From positions 744,001 through 808,000 of the forward strand of contig NC_013080.1 in the NCBI RefSeq assembly GCF_000142805.1: a DNA stretch of 64,000 nucleotides, read 5' to 3'. A program made the translations under genes and the position numbers. This DNA comes from Lachancea thermotolerans CBS 6340. Its lineage: Eukaryota > Ascomycota > Saccharomycetes > Saccharomycetales > Saccharomycetaceae. Shown here in pieces: positions 9,982-18,442 of the stretch (position 1 is its first letter; each line of letters starts with the position of its first letter). The notes beneath the pieces were generated by a model. It did not search any database and was not told the DNA's origin. It saw only the letters and a list, made by a program, of their open reading frames with translations.

Positions 9982-10779
9982 ATGTCATTCTTGGATGCAA
10001 TATCCCGCCCAGGCACGAAGGCGCACCGATCTAACGGAACACTTGACGAGTTGCTCAGCGAGCTCATACACAGCATAAATGAACTACAGAAGAAGAATGG
10101 ACTGTTGGGTACGAAGAGGGATTCGCAAGAACTGCGTTACTCAGTCGAGATGGAATTGGTTCCCCAATGTGAAACCCTTCGAGACCGAATCGAGCAGGTT
10201 GTCTCTGGCGATTATTCAAATGGCAAGTTAGCCACCGATTTCGCGAGCCTTAAAGGAGAATTAATAAGGAGCAAAAGACAATTCAGCGAGCTCAAATCGA
10301 AGTTTCCACTCCGCAAAGCTCAAAGGCCCAGCTCAAACTCCGTTGTTTCTCAGAACTCCGGCTATGTTTCGATGCCCGTGGCTATAGCTGAGGAAACGAC
10401 ACCTTTGTTGCAAGATCAAGGAAGCCGCGATCGGCAGCAACAGCTGCAGCAACAAGAGCAGCCTTCCGTTTCTCAGGACGAGCTGAATTTTCACACTCTC
10501 ATCCAACAGGAGAGGTCCGAGGAGATCTCCCGCATCCACACAGCTGTTCAAGAGGTTAACGCGATATTCCACCAGTTGGGATCTCTGGTACGAGAGCAAG
10601 GCGAAGACGTTGATAACATAGACAGCAACATTTCAGGGCTCGCAGGAAATCTTCACAGGGCCAACGAACAATTGGGTAAGGCTGACCAGTCTCAGCGGAA
10701 AAAAAATAGATGCGGGATCATCACTCTGGTTATTATTGTAGTAATCGTCCTGGTGGTGATTTTGGCGGCGTTAAGCTAA
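9982..10779 (+). CDS. VAM3: Vacuolar syntaxin (Qa-SNARE) Vam3
   Basis: A 265-residue tail-anchored syntaxin for homotypic vacuole fusion and late endosome to vacuole traffic. The order is an N-terminal Habc-like helical region, a Gln-rich linker with the sequence EETTPLLQD (an acidic dileucine sorting signal like the one that sends Vam3 down the AP-3 route), a SNARE motif from about EEISRIH to LGKADQ, and a C-terminal anchor at 244-265. The zero-layer glutamine sits in LVREQGEDVDNID. The CGIITLVII anchor start matches Vam3. PEP12 is the related alternative, but the position next to POL1-MET4 corresponds to YOR106W. Confidence 0.94.
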   Translation: MSFLDAISRPGTKAHRSNGTLDELLSELIHSINELQKKNGLLGTKRDSQELRYSVEMELVPQCETLRDRIEQVVSGDYSNGKLATDFASLKGELIRSKRQFSELKSKFPLRKAQRPSSNSVVSQNSGYVSMPVAIAEETTPLLQDQGSRDRQQQLQQQEQPSVSQDELNFHTLIQQERSEEISRIHTAVQEVNAIFHQLGSLVREQGEDVDNIDSNISGLAGNLHRANEQLGKADQSQRKKNRCGIITLVIIVVIVLVVILAALS

Positions 10780-10872
10780 TAGCTTTTAGTTACGCAAGAT
10801 AGAAATAAATGTAAAATTATTAAAAACTCGAACTGTTATTAATTAGTAGTAACCTTCCCTTCCCTTTATGTG

Positions 10873-12630
10873 TTAAAATTCAGACTTCTCCACGAAGTTG
10901 TCCGACATTTTGTTTTCCTCCTTCTTGTCATCTTTGATTTTCTTCATTAGTTCTCGCCGTACAGATTCCGCTTGCTCGACGCCCTTCAATTCACCACGCT
11001 CCATAACAAGGTTTTTTAACAGCCTGTTTTCCATTTCCAGCGTGTGAATCCGGTGCTGTAACCCCAAAGCCAGCTCACTGAGTTCTTGAATGGAACCTTC
11101 CATTTCCTGCTCCTTCATCTTCCGCTTTGGATGTTGCGTTTTCGAGCCAGTAGGCCGCTTTTCATCAGCGGCATGCAGAGAAGATGCAAAGTCCATTTCC
11201 CGGCGATCAACGCTAGGCTTTCTGGAGGTGGTCTTTTCGTAATCCGACTTAGATGCTTCTTTGTCTGATGGAACAGAACGGTCTGATCGGCTGGCACTGC
11301 TACTTAATCGAGGCCGCGATTCTGAAGCAGATGATTGAACGTCAGGCCTGACGCTGTCCGCGTTGAAAAAAGTGTTAAAGAAGCTTTCTGTGGCCTTCTC
11401 GTGTTCGATGGACCTTGGAGTAATGCTCGCTTCAGCATTCCTCATGGGAGCCTGGTGGCTACTTAAAATCCCTTCGTTACGCGGCAGCGGCTGCTGGTGA
11501 TTTTGTGTTTGGTGTTGCTGCTGTGGCTGGTGTTGCTGCTGCTGGCGTTGTTGGCGCTGTTGCGGTTGTTGGTTGTCGTGAGAGAGAAACTGTAGCAGAA
11601 AACTAGCTGCGTTCTCATCCGTCACAGGAGGCACACTCTGAGACACGACTTGGGATGCGGAGTTGGAGATGCTCGGGTTGCTATTCTTGTGCATTTGGTG
11701 GTGAGCGATGATCGCAGCGATCGCGTCAATCTGATCCTGGTCGAAGCCAACTGCGCGCAGCGAGTTCCACGCGCCCGACGGCACCTTCACTTTTGGCAAC
11801 AGCGCAAGCAAAGTGCGCGTCGGTATCGAAGAGTAGTCGGGCATGTGGATCTCCGAATAAGAATTTTGGAAGGGCGGCGCTTGCGACTGCCGGCGTAAAG
11901 GGTCTTGCGGGGTCAGCAGTGGCGTAGCAGAGCTGTTGGTGAAGAGCTCCGCGGTCTGCGAATTCGAGTCTGACACGAGGTTGCTTAGCGGAGAGTTCGA
12001 ATAGGGAGCTCCCGGCTGCGCGAATGGCTGGGCCGGCCCGTCGGTGATGTCGACGTTGGTGAAGCCTCCATGGTCGTCGGAGGGCGATCTGTTTGCGATG
12101 TCAAAGGCCCGCCTAGACGAAAATCGCTGCCGCGAGTTGTCGTGCTGGGACGCAAGGAAGTTGTTCCTGCGCTGTGACAGAAACCGCGAACTACGGTTCG
12201 CAACAGGGTGCGTTGCAGACGCAGACGCAGAGGGAGAGGCGGCCGTGGACGCGGACCCGGGCAGGCCGGGTGCGAGCGTGTCGGCGCTGCTGCCCTGGCG
12301 CGAGTCCTGCGAGCCATTGGGGTTGTCGGGCTTTTCCTCGTCTGGGAATATGAAAGTCTCGTCCGCGAACGCGCTGAGCTCCGCAGCCAGTCGGTCGTCG
12401 AGCCCCAGTCCACCGGCGTGGGCCTCGCCGTGCGCGGGCGCGCCAAACGAGGCCATGTCGTTCTCGAAGTCGGGCATGAAGTTGTCGACGTAGGCGAGCT
12501 GCTCGAGCAGGATGTTGGGCGTCACGTTCGCGTCGTTGGAGTGGAAGTTGAGCGGGCCATCGGAGGCCTTGAAGGCGTCGCTGTCCTCGCCGAAGAGGTT
12601 GTGCAGGCCGTCGTTTTTATCGAAGCTCAT
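10873..12630 (-). CDS. MET4: bZIP activator of sulfur metabolism Met4
   Basis: A 585-residue activator that switches on sulfate assimilation and methionine synthesis. It binds DNA poorly alone and is recruited by Cbf1 and Met31/32. The start is the ATG of SFDKNDGLHNLFGED; the frame stays open upstream for over 200 codons but that stretch is G+C-rich promoter sequence and lies beyond the conserved N-terminus. The ubiquitin-interacting segment ILLEQLAYVDNFMP lies near 40-53, and the activation region LAAELSAFADETFIFPDE near 81-98. HGGFTNVDIT and the DQDQIDAIAAI-like inhibitory or auxiliary block follow, then a polyglutamine tract. The bZIP begins near 502 and ends with LLKNLVMERGE. It is YNL103W by synteny, between POL1 and LEU4. 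Confidence 0.95.
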   Translation of the reverse strand: MSFDKNDGLHNLFGEDSDAFKASDGPLNFHSNDANVTPNILLEQLAYVDNFMPDFENDMASFGAPAHGEAHAGGLGLDDRLAAELSAFADETFIFPDEEKPDNPNGSQDSRQGSSADTLAPGLPGSASTAASPSASASATHPVANRSSRFLSQRRNNFLASQHDNSRQRFSSRRAFDIANRSPSDDHGGFTNVDITDGPAQPFAQPGAPYSNSPLSNLVSDSNSQTAELFTNSSATPLLTPQDPLRRQSQAPPFQNSYSEIHMPDYSSIPTRTLLALLPKVKVPSGAWNSLRAVGFDQDQIDAIAAIIAHHQMHKNSNPSISNSASQVVSQSVPPVTDENAASFLLQFLSHDNQQPQQRQQRQQQQHQPQQQHQTQNHQQPLPRNEGILSSHQAPMRNAEASITPRSIEHEKATESFFNTFFNADSVRPDVQSSASESRPRLSSSASRSDRSVPSDKEASKSDYEKTTSRKPSVDRREMDFASSLHAADEKRPTGSKTQHPKRKMKEQEMEGSIQELSELALGLQHRIHTLEMENRLLKNLVMERGELKGVEQAESVRRELMKKIKDDKKEENKMSDNFVEKSEF

Positions 12631-12796
12631 GGGTAGCACGCGCGAACAGAGGAGACTCGCGGTCGGGGGAGAGCAGCGGCAGAGGGCACTGGAACAGTGA
12701 AGTCGGTCCGATGTGCTTTGTAGCGTCTGCAGAGCCAGGCCCCAGACGCTTATGAGTATTGTGAAAAAAAAAGACGTAGCGCGGGTGAGTCTTTCA

Positions 12797-12972
12797 CACG
12801 TGACGGGCGCCGGGGCGCAGCCACAGTTGCCGGGACCGGACGCGAGAAAAGGGCGCGCACGTGCCCCGTCGCGCGACACGGAGTACCCGTCCCCGGTGAT
12901 ACAGCGCGTGGGCACGTGATCCCTGATTTTGGTGGTCGTGTGACATTTAGACACGTGACCCTGTATCACGTG
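12797..12972. promoter_or_regulatory. Cbf1 and Met31/32-type site cluster in the MET4 promoter
   Basis: Five CACGTG hexamers start at 12797, 12858, 12913, 12952 and 12967, between 167 and 342 bp upstream of the MET4 start. An AACTGTGGC, matching the Met31/Met32 consensus, lies on the minus strand at 12820-12828. CACGTG is the Cbf1 core, and Cbf1 and Met31/32 are the proteins that bring Met4 to DNA. The combination is exactly what a Met4 target promoter carries, suggesting direct autoregulation. That last step is inference. Confidence 0.8.
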
Positions 12973-14223
12973 ACAGTGACCGCACGAACGCCCGTTCTGC
13001 ATGCGCAGCGCGGCGCGCCCAGAGCCTCGCACATTCCGCCTCGCGCACTCCGCCTGCCGCGCCTGGCTCCACGCATCTAGCTCCACGCACTTTGCGTAGC
13101 TCGCTTCGCGCACATCCTCCTGCGCATGCGCCGCGCGTCCCACGACACGCGGCACGTCGCACGCCGCACACCGTGCGCTGTTAGCCTCTGACCCTTGTCT
13201 CCACAACGCTTGTGACCGATCCCGATGCCGCGTGCGCCAGGGCTCTGTTACTGGCGTGCACCCCGGGATCTGCGCGCATCCTTTGCCGCGCAAGTCCCTT
13301 TAGGCTCTGAACAACCGTTCATGTTGTTCCGTCTCCATAGGAACGAAATTTGTTCTTCGCTTCTCGGCATTTGTGTGGCTATTCTTGGATTTCAAACCCC
13401 GCGGCCCAGGCCGTTAACGCCGCTTGCGATTACGGCATACCTCGTATGCACGGAGAAGCTGCGCTCGCTGATACAGCAGAACTCTCCGCGGAGCGACTTC
13501 ATGTTGCAACAGCAGCAACTGCAGGAGCGGTAGCAGTAATTGGCCCAACAGGTTGTCGTACATAATGTTCCAGCCCGTGTTCACCGAGCTCGGCCGCGCA
13601 CTTCCGCTTAAGGCCGCACTAGGTCGCCCTTGCGCACGTCACAGTGACTCGTGTCGGGGACCGCCGAGCACAGGCGGAAGCCGGTTTAATAGTGGAATCC
13701 CCACAAAGCATAGCTCCTGGGCGGCGTGCGGCGCTCCGCGGAACTCTGCGCGGTTAGAACGGGGGGTCCTCCGCGGACCTGGGCGCGGTCCACCGCTCCA
13801 CGGTTTCGCGGTCAGCTGCGATAAAGTTCCGTGGTTAGTGACTAGTTTGGCGTTTCACGTGTGCTGTGATTCAGTTTCAGGGTTTGCAGGCACCACATTT
13901 AGAGAAGCTTAGATTGCTTTTTTGGAAGACGGCGATAGGTTTTTTCTTTCCCGGGATGCGCACAACGGCTTAATAAAGCAAGTGGTGTGATGAAAAGATG
14001 GGCATCTCGAACAGACAGGATAGACTGCACGCTGAAAGTTGGAGTGAGAAAGCGTAGAAAGAAAGCCCCGCATCACAAGCGTACTGGCAAGAAAGCGAAA
14101 GCCAAGTGGTGTTTGGATATAAGGAAAACCGCCAGTACTACGGCCCGCCGCGCAGCACTTTCACGCGCATCAAGCCGAGATAGGAGCACACACGCGAGAT
14201 CCAACCCCACGTCACGACCGGAC

Positions 14224-14270
14224 CGCGACGACGACCACGACGACCACGACGACCACAACGACTACGACGA
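14224..14270. repeat. Short tandem repeat, CGACCACGA type
   Basis: An imperfect 9-nt repeat (ACGACCACG units decaying to CAACGACTACGACGA) directly upstream of RGS2. It is a microsatellite on inspection and its repeat number is likely to vary between strains. Confidence 0.8.
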
Positions 14271-14341
14271 GCGCAGTGCACGCTCGCCAGCCGCTGCGAA
14301 CCACAGACTCTAGCCGGGCGCAGGGCTCTTTCTCCCCCGAT

Positions 14342-15427
14342 ATGAACACCAGCGGGGCTCCGACGCTGGAACAGGCGCTGGAGATGGCACGGGCGCAGCC
14401 ACGGAACGCGTCACGTGCTCGCTCACGTGACTCGCCGGCGCAGGCGTTCTCCTTCGCGGCGTTCCGCGACTTCCTGCGCAAGTCGCACTGCGACGAGAAC
14501 CTGGACTTCATCCTGGCGACGGACGCGTTTGTCGGCGCGGACGCGGCGCTCACCGAGGCCGATTTCCCGCTCAAGCCCTGGACCGACAACGTCTACTCAC
14601 AGTTCATCCGCCGCGACTCGCCGCGCGAGTGCAACCTCCCGCAGGGCATCCGCGAGTGCTTCGACCGCTGCCACGCGACACAGTCCGCGCCGGACCGCGC
14701 CTACATCAGGAGCGCGCGCCAGCACGTGATCACGCTGCTGCGGGACGCCTTCACCAGGTTCCTGGACCGCCAGCGCCGCTGCTCATCCTCGAACTGTTCG
14801 CGCTGCGGCTCGCGCACCGCTGCGGTCATGGCCGCGTCTGCGGCTGCGTCCGCAGCCGCGTCGCTCGCTGCATCGGCGTCCTCCTCCGCCACAGCCACGG
14901 CGCCGGGGACACCGTCAGTGCTCTCGCCAGGCCTCGCCGCCGCCAAGCTCAGCCGCAACTCTTATATCAGCGACTACGCCGTGGACGACGATGACGAAGA
15001 CGAAGACGGCACCGACGGCGCCGACGCAGGCCAGAGCTACAACATCCGCGACCTCCGCGACCTTCGCGACCTTCGAGACCTCGACACGGAGGGCAGCGCG
15101 GCAGCCACTATCACGCGCACTCAGAATTCGGCCTCTACTGCTTTCTCTGCATTTTCAGCCGCATCTGCCGCGTCTGCTGCTTCCGCGCTATCTGCGACCG
15201 TGCACCCACCTCTTGGCTCCATCACGACCACCACTGGGACGCACCTTTCAGACCGCCCAGCGTATCCTCCCTCTAGCATGCCCTCGACCCCATCGTCCTC
15301 ATTCTCCACCACCAGCAGTGCGGGCTTCAACTCCCTGAAGCTCAAGCATACAGGCAAGAAGCTTGTCAACAAATTTAAATTTCGCCGTAGTAGCTCAGGA
15401 AGCTCTGGCTCGTCGTTTAATCCTTAG
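14342..15427 (+). CDS. RGS2: Regulator of G-protein signalling Rgs2
   Basis: A 361-residue protein. The RGS domain spans about 36-147: FAAFRDFLRKSHCDENLDFIL opens it and HVITLLRDAFTRFL closes it. Rgs2 accelerates GTP hydrolysis by the glucose-sensing G-alpha Gpa2, dampening cAMP signalling. The rest is low complexity: Ala/Ser runs, an Asp/Glu stretch, a tandem RDLRDLRDLRDLD, further Ser/Ala runs, and a basic tail KKLVNKFKFRRSSS that could bind membranes. The start is the ATG of MNTSGAPTLEQ, as the frame upstream has no ATG. Codon third positions are almost all G or C, unlike its neighbours. Position between MET4 and LEU4 corresponds to YOR107W. It is longer than the S. cerevisiae protein because of the repeats. 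Confidence 0.88.
   Translation: MNTSGAPTLEQALEMARAQPRNASRARSRDSPAQAFSFAAFRDFLRKSHCDENLDFILATDAFVGADAALTEADFPLKPWTDNVYSQFIRRDSPRECNLPQGIRECFDRCHATQSAPDRAYIRSARQHVITLLRDAFTRFLDRQRRCSSSNCSRCGSRTAAVMAASAAASAAASLAASASSSATATAPGTPSVLSPGLAAAKLSRNSYISDYAVDDDDEDEDGTDGADAGQSYNIRDLRDLRDLRDLDTEGSAAATITRTQNSASTAFSAFSAASAASAASALSATVHPPLGSITTTTGTHLSDRPAYPPSSMPSTPSSSFSTTSSAGFNSLKLKHTGKKLVNKFKFRRSSSGSSGSSFNP
15047..15082 (+). repeat. In-frame 9-nt tandem repeat (Arg-Asp-Leu x4) in RGS2
   Basis: Four copies of CGNGACCTN encode RDL repeated four times. The copies differ only at third positions and the phase is preserved, so this looks like slippage tolerated in a disordered region. Confidence 0.85.
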
Positions 15428-16327
15428 CTCTGGCTTACGCGGCGCCCCTGTATCATAGAACTCAAGAAAAGAAAAAAGTTACAAGGCATATTCATCATTA
15501 CTAGCATCCAGATATTTCATTGTTGCCGAGTTAGGCTTTTTCTCAAAGTCTTGCATTTACTTCATTGTTCAGCTACTTAAACAGATATTAATAGTTTCAC
15601 TGATTTACAACATCGCATATTAATTTAACATCACGACCTTTCTCGGGCTTTGAAGCTCACAGCTGCGTTTTTGTTCAAAGAAGCAAAAGAGCATGCTGTC
15701 TTGAACCATCTGCGTTGTTTGACGCCGCGCACAATGCCAAGTTCTCGCAAACACTCTGGTCGTCCAATTGCCATAAGACCGAATCCGCCCGGAGCTTTCC
15801 CCGCCTCGTGCCGAACTTCCGCCTGGCGGTTGGTTCAGCCCTTTGGTAGCTAGGTTCTCCCCAAGACGCTCGCGTTGCAGGGAAACCGTCGCCGTGTCTC
15901 TCTTCCCCGCATTTTTTCGACGCCCGTCAAACTTAGAAGGCCACAGCCCAATTTCTTGGCTTTCGTGAGAGACGTTATGTCACGAGAATTATTGAAAGCC
16001 TGCCACGAAGCGCTAAGAAACGTGGGGCGGTACAGAAAATTGGGGTTCTGAGTGTCTTGGCTTGCACCCTTACTATCCCACTAAACGCATGCCTCGACTC
16101 CGAGCTTCTTTTGCCCCACCGCACGGCCTCCAGTGCTCACGGCGTCACCTGAATATAGTGACTATATGAAAAATTTTTCTTATTCTATGACTCGCAAAAA
16201 AGAATCATCGAAAAGAATTGCCGATGACTGATCGACACAGCAGACATATTTAAAAACGGTTTCCGTGGCTTGCAGACGCGTTCCTACGATTGATAGTTAG
16301 AAACCAAGTCCGACATTCAAAGCCAGC
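15428..16327 (+). promoter_or_regulatory. LEU4 upstream region with Gcn4-type site
   Basis: A 900-bp spacer between tandem genes. TGACTC, the Gcn4 core, lies at 16188-16193, about 135 bp before the LEU4 start, fitting general amino-acid control of leucine synthesis. A second TGACTG-type variant follows some 30 bp later, and an ACGCGT lies near 16276. I did not find a convincing Leu3 CCGG-N4-CCGG site. The RGS2-proximal part is A+T-rich 3' sequence. Confidence 0.55.
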
Positions 16328-18154
16328 ATGTTTAGAAGAACAGCTGTAAATCTAGCGCAGAGCGCCGGAAAGGCGATCCCGCCCGTAAAACTGGCTTACA
16401 AGTACATGCTCAAGGACCCTTCGAAGAAGTACAAGCCTTTTAAGGCGGTAACCCTGCCCAACAGGAAGTGGCCCGACAACAGGATCACCAAGGCGCCACG
16501 TTGGCTGTCCACAGATCTGAGAGACGGCAACCAGTCGCTCCCTGACCCTATGTCCGTGGAGCAGAAGAAAGAATATTTCCACAAGCTGGTCGAGATCGGG
16601 TTCAAGGAAATTGAGGTATCGTTTCCTTCTGCCTCGCAGACCGACTTCGACTTCACGAGGTACGCGGTAGAGAACGCGCCAGAGGACGTGAGCATCCAGT
16701 GTCTCGTCCAATCGCGTGAGCACCTCATCAAGCGTACGGTCGAGTCTCTCTCGGGCGCCAAGCGCGCCACTGTGCACTGTTACCTGGCCACCAGCGACAT
16801 GTTCCGTGACATCGTGTTCAACATGTCCCAGGAGGAAGCAATTAAGAAGGCCGTTGAAGCCACCAAGCTTGTACGCAAGCTGACTAAAGACGACCCAGCC
16901 CAGCAAGCTACCCGCTGGAGCTACCAGTTCTCCCCTGAGACCTTTAGTGACACCCCTCCAGAGTTTGCTTTGGAGATCTGCGAGGCTGTTAAGGCCGCGT
17001 GGGAGCCCACTGAAGAAAACCCCATCATTTTCAATCTGCCAGCTACTGTTGAGGTTGCTACGCCTAACAACTACGCCGACCAGATCGAGTACTTTTCTAC
17101 ACACATTTCCGAAAGAGAAAAAGTTTGCATTTCCACTCATGCCCACAACGACCGCGGGTGCGGCGTTGCGGCCTCAGAGCTTGGTGTGATGGCCGGCGCC
17201 GACCGTGTCGAGGGCTGTCTTTTCGGCAACGGTGAACGTACCGGTAACGTTGACCTTGTTACTGTCGCTTTGAACATGTACACTCAGGGTGTCAGCCCCG
17301 AGCTCGACTTGTCGGATCTGAATTCCGTCGTTGAAGTTGTTGAACGTTGTAACAAGATCCCAATTTCCCCAAGAGCCCCATACGGTGGTGATCTAGTTGT
17401 CTGCGCTTTCTCTGGTTCGCATCAAGACGCCATCAAGAAGGGTTTCGCCTTGCAGGAAAAGAGACGTGCCAACGGCGACGAAGAGTGGAAGATTCCTTAC
17501 CTGCCATTGGATCCAAAGGATATTGGCAGAGACTACGAAGCTGTCATCAGAGTCAATTCTCAGTCTGGTAAGGGAGGTGCCGCCTGGGTTATTCTCAGAT
17601 CTCTTGGGCTTGACCTACCTAGGAACCTACAGATTGAGTTCTCTACTACAGTTCAAAACAGAGCTGACTCTCTTGGTAGAGAGTTGAAGAGTCAGGAGAT
17701 CACTGAGTTGTTCAAAGAGGTTTACAACTACAGCGGTAACATCGGCAAGGTCACTCTCCTAGAGTATGACGTCACTAAGATTGACGCCGAGCGCAGATCC
17801 TTGACTGGCCAGGTCAGTATCAACGGGGGCGTCTACGACATCCAAGGTTCCGGAAACGGTCCTATTTCCTCGCTCGTTGATGCTATGTCGAACTTGTTCA
17901 ACGTCAAGTTTGGTGTTGCCAACTACACAGAGCACTCTCTAGGTTCTGGTTCATCCACGCAGGCCGCTTCCTTCATCCACTTGGTGTACAGACGTGACTC
18001 CGACAACGAGCGCACATTCAAGTGGGGTGTTGGTGTCTCAGAAGATGTTGGTGAGGCTTCCACAAAGGCTATTCTCTCTGCCATCAACAGCATTGTCCAA
18101 TCTGGCGACGTTTCTTTGCCAGATGCTCCTTCAAAGGCTTCTGCTTCTGCATGA
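16328..18154 (+). CDS. LEU4: 2-isopropylmalate synthase
   Basis: A 608-residue enzyme condensing acetyl-CoA with 2-oxoisovalerate, the first committed step of leucine synthesis, mainly in mitochondria. The N-terminus MFRRTAVNLAQSAGK is basic and amphipathic, as for import. The DRE-TIM barrel carries LRDGNQSL (metal ligand Asp near 66) and HAHNDRG (metal ligands His271 and His273). The C-terminal LeuA dimer domain, which binds leucine for feedback inhibition, includes RRSLTGQVSINGGVYDIQG. Length matches Leu4 and Leu9, which are WGD duplicates (YNL104C, YOR108W); this single gene represents their ancestor. Codon use is visibly biased to preferred codons, suggesting strong expression. Confidence 0.97.
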   Translation: MFRRTAVNLAQSAGKAIPPVKLAYKYMLKDPSKKYKPFKAVTLPNRKWPDNRITKAPRWLSTDLRDGNQSLPDPMSVEQKKEYFHKLVEIGFKEIEVSFPSASQTDFDFTRYAVENAPEDVSIQCLVQSREHLIKRTVESLSGAKRATVHCYLATSDMFRDIVFNMSQEEAIKKAVEATKLVRKLTKDDPAQQATRWSYQFSPETFSDTPPEFALEICEAVKAAWEPTEENPIIFNLPATVEVATPNNYADQIEYFSTHISEREKVCISTHAHNDRGCGVAASELGVMAGADRVEGCLFGNGERTGNVDLVTVALNMYTQGVSPELDLSDLNSVVEVVERCNKIPISPRAPYGGDLVVCAFSGSHQDAIKKGFALQEKRRANGDEEWKIPYLPLDPKDIGRDYEAVIRVNSQSGKGGAAWVILRSLGLDLPRNLQIEFSTTVQNRADSLGRELKSQEITELFKEVYNYSGNIGKVTLLEYDVTKIDAERRSLTGQVSINGGVYDIQGSGNGPISSLVDAMSNLFNVKFGVANYTEHSLGSGSSTQAASFIHLVYRRDSDNERTFKWGVGVSEDVGEASTKAILSAINSIVQSGDVSLPDAPSKASASA

Positions 18155-18442
18155 ACTTCGCATTATCATTAGTTCATAATATTTAACAAAAAAATACATA
18201 CTATTACAACGTCGAAGTTTTTCATCGTTTAGGCTTGCGTGAGTAGCCTTGTTCGCTAAATTCTTTGTTTCATACCTACGCTGGTGACAGTGTACTATGT
18301 GATTTCGCTAGATTTTTAAACAAGAAAAATATTTTGGTAAAGGGGCCTAATATCAGGCGCTGTAAAAAACCCTCTTAGAAGGATCGAAAAGAAGTCTACA
18401 AAGCGCAAGCAAGTGCAGTTCAATTTCAATTATTGAAGTGTA

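Larger units (their letters stand above)
12631..14341. other. G+C-rich divergent intergenic region MET4-RGS2
   Basis: About 1.7 kb between the two start codons. The MET4-proximal third has the CACGTG cluster. The middle is unusually G+C-rich, with repeated CCGCGGA, GCGCG and CGCGC tracts, and open frames cross it on both strands without recognisable protein features. A further CACGTG lies at 13856-13861. A 107-codon ATG-initiated frame (13990-14313) ends just before RGS2; it is basic, then Asp/His-rich from a microsatellite, and may be an upstream ORF or chance. Confidence 0.55.

Noticed and set aside
12631-13293. N-terminal extension of MET4 by 221 codons through the open frame upstream
   Set aside because: The Met4 family N-terminus begins at the chosen ATG, the stretch contains the CACGTG cluster, and its composition is only G+C-driven.
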